50,576 bases of DNA from JBCBTD01 sp039818825 (lineage in GTDB: Bacteria; Pseudomonadota; Alphaproteobacteria; Geminicoccales; Geminicoccaceae), in contig JBCBTD010000029.1 in the NCBI GenBank assembly GCA_039818825.1, positions 1-50,576 of the forward strand, in the 5' to 3' direction. The notes beneath the pieces are model-generated. The model saw nothing but the letters and a program-made list of their open reading frames with translations. It was not told the origin of the DNA and did no database searches. The position numbers and the translations under genes were made by a program. Of this stretch, positions 25,265 to 34,272 are shown piece by piece. How positions within the stretch are numbered: the stretch's first letter is position 1; every line of letters begins with the position of its first letter.

Positions 25265-25408
25265 GCAGCCGACGTGCCCCCGTTCGTTCTTCGTGCCACC
25301 GGTTTGCGGTTTCTCGATCACGCGTCCTGCCGACGGAAGCTAGACTGTCCGACAATGCGGCGACCGCCGTCAGCACAAGGGCCCGTTGGTCGGGAGGACG
25401 CGACACAG

Positions 25409-26662
25409 ATGTGGGTTGAGGGACTGTTCTGGCTGGGCCTCATTGTCTCGGCTGCCATTGGCTTTCTGTATTTCCGCGATCTCGGCGACGTGACGCAGAT
25501 GATCTTGAAGGTGAAGCGGCAGAACATGGTCCGCTTCATTCGCCATGAGAGTCGACTGTTGGCCTTGGGCGGCGTGGCGCTCGCGATCATGGTGGCCGCG
25601 CATCTCGGCTTCGGCGCTGGGCCGGCCTGGGCGTTTTGGCCGGCGCTCGTTGTCATCGTCGTGCTGCTCGCCTTTCCATGGGTCTGGGTTCATGTCGGCC
25701 TAAGGAACCAACAGAAGAGCGCCCGCTATTACAGCGTCGCAGAGGCCGCTGAGTTCGTGAACCCGCATTCTCGTGTCATCGCGATCGAGAAGGACGGTGT
25801 CGCTCGCGCGCATCCGGACGCACAGCTCATGCGACCTCACCTGGCCGGCAACGACGAAGGCCTAGCCGGCGAGAACGTGGTCATGACCTACTGCGCCATG
25901 GCCAATCTCGGCATCGGCTACAAGCCCGTGGTCGACGGCCAAGCCTGCGCGCTCGAGGTCCTTGCGCAACACGGCAACAACCTGATCCTGCGCGACAACC
26001 GGACGGGCGATCCGATCCAGCAGATCTACGGTCGGACCGAGCGAACGGACGGCACAGGCCAGGCGATGGAGCCGTGGCCGACCTTCCGCATGACGTTCCG
26101 TGGCTTCGCCAAGGCCTATCCGAACGGACGGGTCTTCTTGAACAAGCCTTCGTCGAACGTGCTTCTCCGGCTGTTCGATCTGGTTACGGAAACGGTGTTC
26201 TCCGCCGGTATCGCCAAGCAGCACCAGGAGGCTCGCCCGGTCATGGACAACATGACCCGGCACGACCCGCGGCTGCCCAACAAGACCTACGTCTGGGGCG
26301 TCGATGTCGGCGACGACGCGACGTGCTGGACCGACGACTTCGTCATCGAGCATGACGGTCCGATCAATGCCAACGTAGGCGGCCGACCGGTCGTCGTCGC
26401 GTGGAGCCAGCCCTTCGAAAGCTTGGGCGTTTGGTGGAACGACACCGGCGAGCCCGTGACCCGTATCGACTTCTGGGGCGATAGTGACCGCGGCAAGTTG
26501 GCTCGCTCCGAGGCGCTCAAAGCAGGCCTGTTTTGGCACGTCTGGGCCGAGTTCTTTCCTCAAACCGACATCAACCGCGTCAGCGTGCCCGCAGAGACAA
26601 AGACGGCTGCCCGCACTGGCCAGCCCAAGACTCGCCGAGACACTGGAGTTGGAGATGCTTGA
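25409..26662 (+). CDS. DUF3179 domain membrane-anchored protein
   Basis: 417 residues from an ATG at 25409 with GGGAGGAC 9 bases upstream. Three hydrophobic helices at the N terminus (residues 3-22, about 50-70 and 75-92) are followed by an outer domain: VIAIEKDGVARAHPDAQLMR, VVMTYCAMANLGIGYKP and LFDLVTETVFSAG. In DUF3179 proteins the central motif is VTYCPLCN with an essential-looking Cys; here it is MTYCAMAN, so the Cys is kept and the second is lost. Function is not established. The last 8 bases overlap the first sulfatase gene, so the pair is coupled. Confidence 0.8.
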   Translation: MWVEGLFWLGLIVSAAIGFLYFRDLGDVTQMILKVKRQNMVRFIRHESRLLALGGVALAIMVAAHLGFGAGPAWAFWPALVVIVVLLAFPWVWVHVGLRNQQKSARYYSVAEAAEFVNPHSRVIAIEKDGVARAHPDAQLMRPHLAGNDEGLAGENVVMTYCAMANLGIGYKPVVDGQACALEVLAQHGNNLILRDNRTGDPIQQIYGRTERTDGTGQAMEPWPTFRMTFRGFAKAYPNGRVFLNKPSSNVLLRLFDLVTETVFSAGIAKQHQEARPVMDNMTRHDPRLPNKTYVWGVDVGDDATCWTDDFVIEHDGPINANVGGRPVVVAWSQPFESLGVWWNDTGEPVTRIDFWGDSDRGKLARSEALKAGLFWHVWAEFFPQTDINRVSVPAETKTAARTGQPKTRRDTGVGDA

Positions 26663-28322
26663 CCGGGCCGCGGTGGCCACCGCGATTGTGATGATCAGCG
26701 CAGCTGCTGCCGCGCAAAACGTGCCGATCATCCACGACGCCGAGTACTACATCCTCGAGGCGCAGCACGCCGATGCTTGGGCCGAGGACGACGTTGCGGT
26801 GGAAGAGGCGCTCGACGCATTCCGCGAACGCAACGGCGGCAAGCCACCCAACATCATCAACATCCTCGTCGACGACATGGGCTTCGGCGACATGGGCATC
26901 CCAGAGCTCAATGCAGTTCGGGGTTACGCCACGCCCAACATCAACGCCTTCTCCGACGAAGCGATGCGGATGGTTCGGATGTACACCGAGCCGTCGTGCA
27001 CACCGACCCGCGTGGCGCAGATGACCGGGCGGCTCCCGGTGCGCATGGGTATGGGCGACACCGCGGTCGACATCGCTGGCTTCGGCCTGCCCGGCGACGA
27101 GGTAACGCTCGCCGAAGTCCTCAAGGAGGGCGGGTACAACACGGTCCATATCGGCAAGTGGCATATGGGCGATATCGCCGAGAGTTGGGCGATGAACCAG
27201 GGCTTCGACTTCACCGCGATGCCGGTCCATCAGCAGGGTCAGCTGACCATCTTCCACGATGACGCGATCAGGGAACAGGTCGCGGTCGGGATCAGTGATT
27301 TCGACCCGGAGTACACGCTCGACGACCTGTTTCGCCCCGATGCCTCGGCCATGGTCACGGTGATCGAGGGGAGGGCGGGTGGCCCCGTGCGCGAAGTGCG
27401 CATGGCACCCGGCGAGCGGTGGACGGCCGCGAAGTACGACGAGATGAACCAGACCTTCCAGGACCAGACCCTGGAGAGCCTGCGCGAGCTCGCCGCGCGC
27501 GAGGAGCCCTTCTTCCTCCAGTACTGGCCGCTGCTTCCCTTGGACAACACCAGGGCCGGCCGCGACGGCCCGGAGAGTCCCAATGGCGGGCTCTATGCCG
27601 ACAAGATGCAGCAACTCGATGCCTGGTTCGGTGAGTTGTTCGCCGAAATGGAAACACTGGGAATCGCCGAGAACACCATCGTCGTGCTGATGGGCGACAA
27701 TGGTCACTTCACCAAGTATTCGCCGCAGTCCGGCTTCACGCCGATGATCTTTCGCGGCGGCAAGGGCGACACCACGGAAGGCGGCATTCGCGTCGACGCG
27801 TTCATCCGCTGGCCGGGCATGATCGGCGAGGACGCGATGCTAAACAGCATCATCCACGTCTCCGATCTCTACACGACGCTCGCCCGGTTCGCAGGCGCTC
27901 TGGATCACGTTCCTCGCGACAGGCTCGTCGATGGCGTCGACCAGTCGGCCTCGATCCTCTTTGCCGACGAAAGCAAAGGGCGGCGGGACAGTATCATCGT
28001 CTACTCCGTCGCCACGCCCCGCGCGCTCGTGAAGGACAAGCTGAAGCTCAACCTGCCAGGCCCAGGGCAGAGCGCGATCCTAGCCGACTTCTTCGACGTG
28101 TTCCGCGACACGCACGAGAAGTACCCGGTCAGCACCGAGGTCGGCGCCTGGGGCGGCCAGGAGTTCGTCCGCATCCTCGGTCGCCACAAGGCGCGCAAGG
28201 AGCTCTACCCGGACACGCCGCCGGCTACGGGGCGCCCCTATGAGGGCATCGAGAACCTGCGCCCGGAGACCGAGGCCGCCGTCGAGGCGTTTCTCGTCAA
28301 GCGATCCGCGGTGGAACGCTGA
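26655..28322 (+). CDS. Secreted Cys-type sulfatase (arylsulfatase family)
   Basis: 555 residues with a short signal peptide (about 20 residues, AAAAA-QNVP). Alkaline-phosphatase-like fold: the calcium-binding Asp pair is in ILVDDMGFGDMGIPELNAVR, the formylglycine signature C-x-P-x-R is in PSCTPTRVAQMTGR, with HIGKWHMG and VLMGDNGHFTKY for further active-site residues. The Cys must be converted to formylglycine by an FGE enzyme; no FGE gene lies in the window. The N-terminal leader IIHDAEYYILEAQHADAW is shared with the next gene. Substrate unknown; sulfate esters of aromatic compounds or sugars are possible. Confidence 0.92.
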   Translation: MLDRAAVATAIVMISAAAAAQNVPIIHDAEYYILEAQHADAWAEDDVAVEEALDAFRERNGGKPPNIINILVDDMGFGDMGIPELNAVRGYATPNINAFSDEAMRMVRMYTEPSCTPTRVAQMTGRLPVRMGMGDTAVDIAGFGLPGDEVTLAEVLKEGGYNTVHIGKWHMGDIAESWAMNQGFDFTAMPVHQQGQLTIFHDDAIREQVAVGISDFDPEYTLDDLFRPDASAMVTVIEGRAGGPVREVRMAPGERWTAAKYDEMNQTFQDQTLESLRELAAREEPFFLQYWPLLPLDNTRAGRDGPESPNGGLYADKMQQLDAWFGELFAEMETLGIAENTIVVLMGDNGHFTKYSPQSGFTPMIFRGGKGDTTEGGIRVDAFIRWPGMIGEDAMLNSIIHVSDLYTTLARFAGALDHVPRDRLVDGVDQSASILFADESKGRRDSIIVYSVATPRALVKDKLKLNLPGPGQSAILADFFDVFRDTHEKYPVSTEVGAWGGQEFVRILGRHKARKELYPDTPPATGRPYEGIENLRPETEAAVEAFLVKRSAVER

Positions 28323-28363
28323 GAACCCAAAGAACGATCCGAACACTAGATCTGGAGCTGCTC

Positions 28364-30076
28364 ATGCTCAGAAAGCTCGCCATCGTGGTGCCGGTGGCAA
28401 CGTTTGCCAGCTTGGCCGCAGCAGAGGACGCAGACCGCATCATCCACGACGCCGAGTACTACGTCCTCGAGGTGATCCACGGAGACATGTGGGAAGTCGA
28501 GGACGAGGATCTCGATACGCGTCTCGCCGAGCTCCGCGAGCTTCATGGCCGGCCGCCGAACATCATCCATGTGATGTGGGACGATACGCCCCTGGGCGAA
28601 CTCGGCATTCCGGAACTGCAGAAGATCCGCGGGTTCGAGACGCCGGCGATCAACCAGTTCGCCGCTGAAGGCATCAATTTCATGCGGATGTACACGGAGC
28701 CGTCCTGCACGCCGAGCCGGGCGGCGGCCATGACCGGGCGGCACGCCGTCCGCAACGGCATGTACAACGTAGGCTTCCCCTATGAGTATGGCGGCCTTGC
28801 CGCCGACGAAGTCACCGTCGCCGAGGTGCTCAGCGAAGCGGGCTACGCCACCGGCTTTTTTGGCAAGTCGCATCTCGGCGACGTCGAGTCGTCCTACTTG
28901 TCGAACCAGGGTTTCGATGAGGCGATCTGGACACCCTACAATCAGGTGCCGAGCCTCTACGTTCCGCAGGGGCAACTGGCGGCGCTGAGCGCCGGGACGC
29001 TGTTTCCCGAAATGTTTGGCGAAGACCCCTACGACATCGACCCAAGCTGGCGCCCGACGGGCTACGTTTGGGCGCTCGAGGGCACGAAGGGCGGCCCAGT
29101 CCGCGAGTTCGGCACACCGCCTTTCGACCATGGCGGCTACATGGCACTGGAGGATCAGTTTCAGGACGCCGCGTTCGACTTCATCCGTCGGCAGGCCGAG
29201 GCCGACGCGCCGTTCTTCGTCGCTTGGTGGCCGCAGCTCACCTCGTTCCTCGGCTTCCCCGACCGGGTCACGGCATCGGGCGGCTTCATTCAGGAAGCGC
29301 TCGTTCGGCTGGATGATCGTGTGGCCGAGCTCGACACGCTCCTGGAGGAACTGGGCGTCGAGGACAACACGCTCGTTGTGCTGATGGCCGACAACGGTCC
29401 AATGGTGCACAACGGCCCGCCGGGGTTCGTCGAGACCCTCTATGCCGGCGGCAAGGGCGACTACACCGAGGGCGGTGTCCGCGTGCCCGCTATGGCGCGC
29501 TGGCCCGGCGTTATCGAGCCCAGTCAGGTGGTCGGTGACATCATCCACATCACCGATCTCTTCACCACCTTTGCCCGCCTGGGTGGCGCGCTCGACGCAA
29601 TCCCACGCGACCGGATCATCGATGGCGTGGATCAGACCTCGCTCTTGTTGAACGGCGACACCTACAGCCGCCGGGACTATGTGACGATCTACACTGGTCC
29701 GATTCTCGCGGCACTTGTGAAAGGGCGTTACAAGCGGCACCTGGTAGGCGCGCAACCGGGCCTCTCGGGGCCTGAGTTCTACGACCTCTACAACGACCCG
29801 CGCGAGGATGGCGGTCAAATGCTGCCGATGTTCCCGGCCAAGGGCATGTTCAACCAGATGAAGCTGCGTCATCAGCTCTGGGCGACGCGCTACCCCAACA
29901 CCGGCCAGAACCGAGACCTCCCATTCCTGGGGCTGGAGGATCCCAGGCCCGAGGTCGCCGCCGCCGGCCAGTTCAGAGTCGCCCCAGACAGGCTACCGTT
30001 CGACCCCTATCAGTTCCTGCAGCTGCAACCGGAATGGGAGAACATCGACCGCCGTTGGAGCACTGCCGGAAACTAG
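28364..30076 (+). CDS. Second secreted Cys-type sulfatase (arylsulfatase family)
   Basis: 570 residues with a signal peptide ending SLAAA-EDAD. It is a paralogue of the upstream gene: shared leader IIHDAEYYVLEVIHGDMW, formylglycine signature PSCTPSRAAAMTGR, and VLMADNGPMVHNGPPG. The first metal motif differs (VMWDDTPLGELG), keeping the Asp pair but with Thr-Pro in place of Met-Gly, and HIGKWHMG is replaced by FFGKSHLGD, which removes one aromatic residue near the substrate. These differences suggest a different substrate. GGAGCTG lies before the ATG; 41 bases from the first sulfatase. Confidence 0.92.
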   Translation: MLRKLAIVVPVATFASLAAAEDADRIIHDAEYYVLEVIHGDMWEVEDEDLDTRLAELRELHGRPPNIIHVMWDDTPLGELGIPELQKIRGFETPAINQFAAEGINFMRMYTEPSCTPSRAAAMTGRHAVRNGMYNVGFPYEYGGLAADEVTVAEVLSEAGYATGFFGKSHLGDVESSYLSNQGFDEAIWTPYNQVPSLYVPQGQLAALSAGTLFPEMFGEDPYDIDPSWRPTGYVWALEGTKGGPVREFGTPPFDHGGYMALEDQFQDAAFDFIRRQAEADAPFFVAWWPQLTSFLGFPDRVTASGGFIQEALVRLDDRVAELDTLLEELGVEDNTLVVLMADNGPMVHNGPPGFVETLYAGGKGDYTEGGVRVPAMARWPGVIEPSQVVGDIIHITDLFTTFARLGGALDAIPRDRIIDGVDQTSLLLNGDTYSRRDYVTIYTGPILAALVKGRYKRHLVGAQPGLSGPEFYDLYNDPREDGGQMLPMFPAKGMFNQMKLRHQLWATRYPNTGQNRDLPFLGLEDPRPEVAAAGQFRVAPDRLPFDPYQFLQLQPEWENIDRRWSTAGN

Positions 30077-30155
30077 TCCCAAGAATGGTTGCAAGTCGAG
30101 AAGGCGCCGGGCGCCCGCGAATCGCGAGACCGCGCTGCATGAGTATTGGGTCGCT

Positions 30156-31001
30156 ATGATGACTACACGCCAAGAGATTCGGATCGCAGCGGCAGTGCTG
30201 CCGTTGCTCGGTGCCGGCGAGGCGGTCGGGCAGTCGCTGGCGCCGCCTACATTCAACGATGAAGCCTGGCGGGTCTCGATCACACCGTACTTGTTCCTGC
30301 CCGTGACAACGACGGGCACGTCCACGGTGGCCGACGGGTCCGTCGACATCGATCTCGATCTGGGCGACCTGTTCGACGTGTTGAACGGTGCGATCGCCGG
30401 ACGGGCAGAAGCTTGGCGCGGTGACTTTGGGCTCGTCACCGAAGGCTACTTCGTGAGCATCGGCGGAGACAGCTCGATCGACCTGCCGGGTCCGGCCGGC
30501 GGCACCACCGCCGTCGACGTCAAGGTGAAGCAGGCCTTCGTCGACCTCCTCGGCGCCTACCGCGTCGTCGGGGATACCTATGACGAGACGGACCGGCGCT
30601 ACGCGTTGGACGTGCAAGCGGGCGCGCGGTTCAACAGCCTCACCCAGGACGTCGACGCGAAGCTCAACGTGAACATCGGCAGCGGCGCCGGTTTTCAGCG
30701 CGACTTGGGCGGTACCGAGAGCTGGTGGGAACCGGTGATCGGTGCGCGGGGGATGGCCGAACTCAGCGAGCGTTGGACGGCGGCGCTACTCGCCGATTTC
30801 AGCGGCTTCGGCGTGAACGGCGACGATTTGCAGTGGAAGGTTCGCGCCGGCCTCGACTATCGACCGTGGGAGCACGCGTCGTTCCGCTTCGGTTGGCAGT
30901 TCTACGGGATGAACTTCTCCACCAACCGGGACGACGGCAAGTTCGCCTACGACGTCTTCCAGACCGGGCCGTTCCTCGCGTTCACCTATCAGTTCCAGTA
31001 G
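30156..31001 (+). CDS. Outer-membrane beta-barrel protein
   Basis: 281 residues. A signal peptide (about 25 residues, ending AVGQS) is followed by alternating hydrophobic strands ending in an aromatic C terminus (GPFLAFTYQFQ), the usual mark of a BAM-assembled barrel. The strand pair VDIDLDLGDLFDVLNGAIAG matches the protein at 44811-45599 (VRIDFSDLFDNLNFGVMG), so both belong to one family. It follows the two sulfatases and may pass their substrates or products across the outer membrane (inference). Confidence 0.78.
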   Translation: MMTTRQEIRIAAAVLPLLGAGEAVGQSLAPPTFNDEAWRVSITPYLFLPVTTTGTSTVADGSVDIDLDLGDLFDVLNGAIAGRAEAWRGDFGLVTEGYFVSIGGDSSIDLPGPAGGTTAVDVKVKQAFVDLLGAYRVVGDTYDETDRRYALDVQAGARFNSLTQDVDAKLNVNIGSGAGFQRDLGGTESWWEPVIGARGMAELSERWTAALLADFSGFGVNGDDLQWKVRAGLDYRPWEHASFRFGWQFYGMNFSTNRDDGKFAYDVFQTGPFLAFTYQFQ

Positions 31002-31002
31002 G

Positions 31003-31428
31003 GATCGGCTGTACACGGACCTCGCCTACCAGCCGCCACTCGAGCTGCTCGACGACCTGCGGGCGAACGATGTCACGACCTACATCATGGTCGACGGCAC
31101 GCCCGAGCTGATTCGTGAAGCCGACATCAACTTGATGGACGACAAAGCCGGCAAACCCGTCGGCATCAACCAAATCACTGGCAAACGACTGATCGCCGCG
31201 TTCGGTAATTCGGACGGCGATCGGCAGATGTTGGAGTGGACCGGCGCCGGCGACCGGAAACGCTTGATGATGCTCGTCTTCCACGACGACGCCGAGCGCG
31301 AACACGCCTACGGCCCGGCGAATGGCCTGCCGGACACGAAGTTCGACACTTGGACCTTCCGACCTTTTGCGGAATCGCTGGTACCGAGATCGGAAGATGG
31401 CCAAGGGCATCTGGCACGAGGGCAAGCG
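31003..31428 (+). pseudogene. HAD-superfamily phosphatase remnant
   Basis: Directly after the barrel gene's stop, an open frame without a start reads TDLAYQPPLELLDDLRAND and TTYIMVDG, then jumps to DINLMDDKAGKPVGINQITG, LIAAFGNSDGDRQMLEWT and LVFHDDAEREHAYGPANGLP. This is the latter half of the HAD phosphatases often found with sulfatase and DUF1254 genes. The N-terminal catalytic DxDxT part is missing and about 50 codons are lost after TTYI, so it cannot be active. GNSDGD is the intact motif IV. Confidence 0.75.
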
Positions 31429-31907
31429 ATGAGACTGACCGCCAACGTCCGACGCGTCGCGTCGAGCGTGCGACCGTGGTGGCTGCACGGCGCGTTCACC
31501 ATGGCCGCCGCCCTCGTCGGGCCGGCCCTCGCGGCTGCTCAGGAAAGCGACGACGACGCCGGCTCGCTCAGGGCGTTTCCGTCGGCGGTCACGTGTACGC
31601 ACGGAGGCACGGTCGATCTCTACGACCTAGCCCGGGTTCGTGACGACGGTCGTGCGAATCTACACCACGTTGGACGGCGGTCGCAGTGGCCACGAGACCG
31701 CCGATGGCCGGATCGAAGAGCAGACCGAGATTGCGCCCGGCTCGTGTCAGGATCGGTCTCTCCAGGCGTTGCGCGACGCCGGGCACACCATCGAGATGCT
31801 GTGACCGGAAGGCTGGGACGTGCCCACCGGCGTCGGGCCCCGATCGTCGGCTGGTACTGCCGCCTTCCGCCGCGGTCGGCTCGGCGGACCCAAGTGGAGC
31901 TTGCCTG
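31429..31907. other. Stretch with possible broken secreted-protein gene
   Basis: About 480 bases between the HAD remnant and the cytochrome gene. An ATG at 31430 opens a frame with a signal-peptide-like start (LHGAFTMAAALVGPALAAAQ) that loses protein character after about 60 codons; a second frame then reads VRIYTTLDGGRSGHETADGR to a TGA near 31802. Together they look like one frame-shifted gene, but I do not recognise it. Confidence 0.35.
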
Positions 31908-33872
31908 ATGCCGTGGCGCGTGATCTCGGTCCTCGTCGTCACCTTGGTGGTCGCGCTGCTTCCGGGTAGGCCGGCGAGCGACGCGAGCGATCGCATCGGC
32001 TCGGAGTCGGACGGCCGCTACGTCGGCTCCGCCGCCTGTAGCAACTGTCACGAGGCCGAGCACGCGGCGTGGACGGGCTCCTATCACGCGCTCGCCTGGA
32101 CCTTGCCCTCACCTACGACGGTTCGCGCCGATTTCGACGGCACCTCGTTCACCCATGCCAGCGTGACGACGCGCTTCGAGCGCGACGGGGAAGCCTACGT
32201 CGTCGTAGCGCCTGGGGCGAAGGGGCCCGAGCAGCGGTTCGCCGTCGTCGGCGTCGCCGGTTGGGCGCCCTTGCAACAATACCTCATCGAGACCGAACCC
32301 GGCCGCGTTCAGACCCTCGACATCGGATGGGACGTGGTCGAGCGGCGCTGGTATCCGGTCTTCCCGGACCACGTCGTCCACGGGCCGAGCGACGGTCTTC
32401 ACTGGACCGGACCCTACAAGTCGTGGAACGCCCGGTGCGCCGAATGCCACGCGACGGGCTACAGCCGCAACTACGACCAGGCCACCCGGTCGTATGCCCC
32501 GCGGCAGGCCGAGATCGGCGTCGGCTGCGAGGCCTGCCACGGCCCCGGCCAAGCGCACGTCAACTGGGCCGAGGCCCCCGGCGCCTTCAGCGGCACGGGC
32601 AACGGGCTGACCTTCGACATCGCGGCGTCGGCCGAGGCCGAGATCCAGCAGTGTGCGCAGTGCCACAGCCGGCGCGAGCCGTTCTTGGACGGCAACCCGC
32701 CGCCGGGCATCGCCTTCCATGACGCCTACCGCCTCGCTCTGCTCCGCCCCGGCCTCTATCACGCCGACGGCCAGATCCGCGAAGAGGTCTACGTCTACGG
32801 ATCGTTCCTGCAATCGAAGATGTACGCTCGAGGTGTCCGCTGCAGCGATTGCCACGACCCGCACGGTGCGCGGCTCGAACTGTCCGGCGATGCCGTCTGC
32901 ACGCAGTGCCATTCGCCTGCGGGTGAACCCCGTTTTCCGACGCTCCGCCTCGCCGACTACGCCGCGCCCGAGCACCACTTCCACGACCCGCGGGGCGAAG
33001 GCGCACGGTGCGTGAACTGTCACATGATCGAGCGCTTTTACATGGGGATCGACGGCCGTCGCGACCACGGCTTTCGGGTTCCGCGGCCGGATATCTCGGC
33101 GCGCGTCGGTACCCCCGACGCCTGCACCGACTGCCATGCGGACGAGGGAGCCGCGTGGGCAGCGGCCGAGATCGCCCAACGATATCCCGAGAGCGTCGTG
33201 CGCGACCGTCTCGTGGCCGTGACCTTCGCGGCGGCGGCCGCAGATCCTTCGTCACAGGCCGCGGACCTCCTCGCGATCGCCGAACGTGGCGACCTGCCCG
33301 GTATCGTCCGCGCTTCGGCGCTCGACTTCCTCCAGCCGGTCGCCGATCCCGCCATCGCGGCGCGCGCGGCGTGGGCGCTCGACGACCCCGACCCTCTGCT
33401 CCGCGAGGCCGCCACCGCCTTGCAGGTCGGCCTCCCGGCAGGCGAACGGCCTGCACGGTTGCAGGCGTCGCTGGAGGATCCCTTGCGTGCCGTGCGCATC
33501 GCCGCCGCACGAGCCCTGCTCGACGTGCCGACCGACGGACAACCGCCGGCGCTTGCCGAGCCCATGCGCCGGGCGTTCGACGAATGGGAGGCAGCGCAGC
33601 GGACCAAGGCTGACTTCCCCGAGGCGCAATTGGCGCTCGGCGGCGCCGCGCTGGCGGCGAGAGACACTCGAAGCGCGCTGCACGCCTTCCGCGAAACGGT
33701 CACCCTCGACCGAGAGTTGGTCGCCGGCTGGATCATGCTGACGCGTATCCATTGGGCGCTCGGACGCCCGGACCGCGCCCGCGCTGTTTTGGCCGAAGCC
33801 CTCGCGTTCAATCCCTCCGCTCCCGAGCTCCAGGAGCTCGCGCGCCGTCTCGGCCTTCGGGGCCATCGATGA
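31908..33872 (+). CDS. Secreted eight-haem c-type cytochrome with C-terminal HEAT/TPR region
   Basis: 654 residues from an ATG at 31908 with GGAG 8 bases upstream and a signal peptide ending near RPASDA. Eight CxxCH haem sites are seen: CSNCH, CAECH, CEACH, CAQCH, CSDCH, CTQCH, CVNCH and CTDCH, all in the first 410 residues. From about residue 430 the chain becomes Ala-rich helical repeats (HEAT-like, then a TPR near the end, AFRETVTLDRELVAGWIMLT). This layout is common in uncharacterised multihaem cytochromes of the cytochrome c554/NrfA-like group. It probably carries electrons in the periplasm; partner unknown. No nearby terminal reductase is present. Confidence 0.9.
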   Translation: MPWRVISVLVVTLVVALLPGRPASDASDRIGSESDGRYVGSAACSNCHEAEHAAWTGSYHALAWTLPSPTTVRADFDGTSFTHASVTTRFERDGEAYVVVAPGAKGPEQRFAVVGVAGWAPLQQYLIETEPGRVQTLDIGWDVVERRWYPVFPDHVVHGPSDGLHWTGPYKSWNARCAECHATGYSRNYDQATRSYAPRQAEIGVGCEACHGPGQAHVNWAEAPGAFSGTGNGLTFDIAASAEAEIQQCAQCHSRREPFLDGNPPPGIAFHDAYRLALLRPGLYHADGQIREEVYVYGSFLQSKMYARGVRCSDCHDPHGARLELSGDAVCTQCHSPAGEPRFPTLRLADYAAPEHHFHDPRGEGARCVNCHMIERFYMGIDGRRDHGFRVPRPDISARVGTPDACTDCHADEGAAWAAAEIAQRYPESVVRDRLVAVTFAAAAADPSSQAADLLAIAERGDLPGIVRASALDFLQPVADPAIAARAAWALDDPDPLLREAATALQVGLPAGERPARLQASLEDPLRAVRIAAARALLDVPTDGQPPALAEPMRRAFDEWEAAQRTKADFPEAQLALGGAALAARDTRSALHAFRETVTLDRELVAGWIMLTRIHWALGRPDRARAVLAEALAFNPSAPELQELARRLGLRGHR

Positions 33873-34272
33873 CTTGCCACATGTGGTAGCGGCGAACGTT
33901 CGCGTTCCGATCTCACACCGGCAAGGTCCGCTTGGGGCCCGCTTAGCTGCACGGCCAGCGCGGCGCTCAATGACCGCTTTCTGTGAAGGGTTTCGAACGC
34001 CGGTGAACCTGCCGCGCGCCAACACCACGACCCGCCGGCATCCGAAACCCTTCACAGGAACTGACATCGAGACCGCGTCGGCGTTCGTCCGGGGCGGACA
34101 AGCTAGCTGAGGCTCGGGGCAGCGGTTGGCCTCATGGTGCACCTTTGGATCGCTCTGGGCGGCGACCGACGGCCTGGCGCACGATGGCAAGCCCGCGTTG
34201 CGCCAGGCGTGCCAAGCACCGCTTCAGGGCGGGAGGTACCCGCTCGTGCTCGATGCGTGTTGGGAGAACAGC
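33873..34272. other. Gene-free stretch holding a long inverted repeat
   Basis: 400 bases between the cytochrome stop and the GTG of the first DUF1254 gene. It holds the inverted repeat at 33981-34057 and a repeat core GGTCCGCTTGGGGCCC at 33925-33940. The rest shows no gene. Confidence 0.5.
33981..34057. repeat. Inverted repeat with 23-base arms
   Basis: Left arm 33981-34003 begins CTGTGAAGGGTTTCG and right arm 34035-34057 ends CGAAACCCTTCACAG; the arms pair with two mismatches across 23 bases, separated by 31 bases. As RNA it would be a very stable stem. There is no U-run after it, so it does not look like a simple terminator; a small mobile-element remnant is the likelier explanation. Confidence 0.8.

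Noticed and set aside
28346..29872. 508-codon open frame on the minus strand
   Set aside because: It lies wholly opposite the second sulfatase gene, which has clear active-site motifs; the antisense translation has no family likeness. It is a shadow of GC-rich codon use.
31600..31905. Possible gamma-glutamyltranspeptidase C-terminal remnant (ALRDAGHTIEML)
   Set aside because: Only about a dozen residues are suggestive and the following text does not fit the family; kept as unrecognised.
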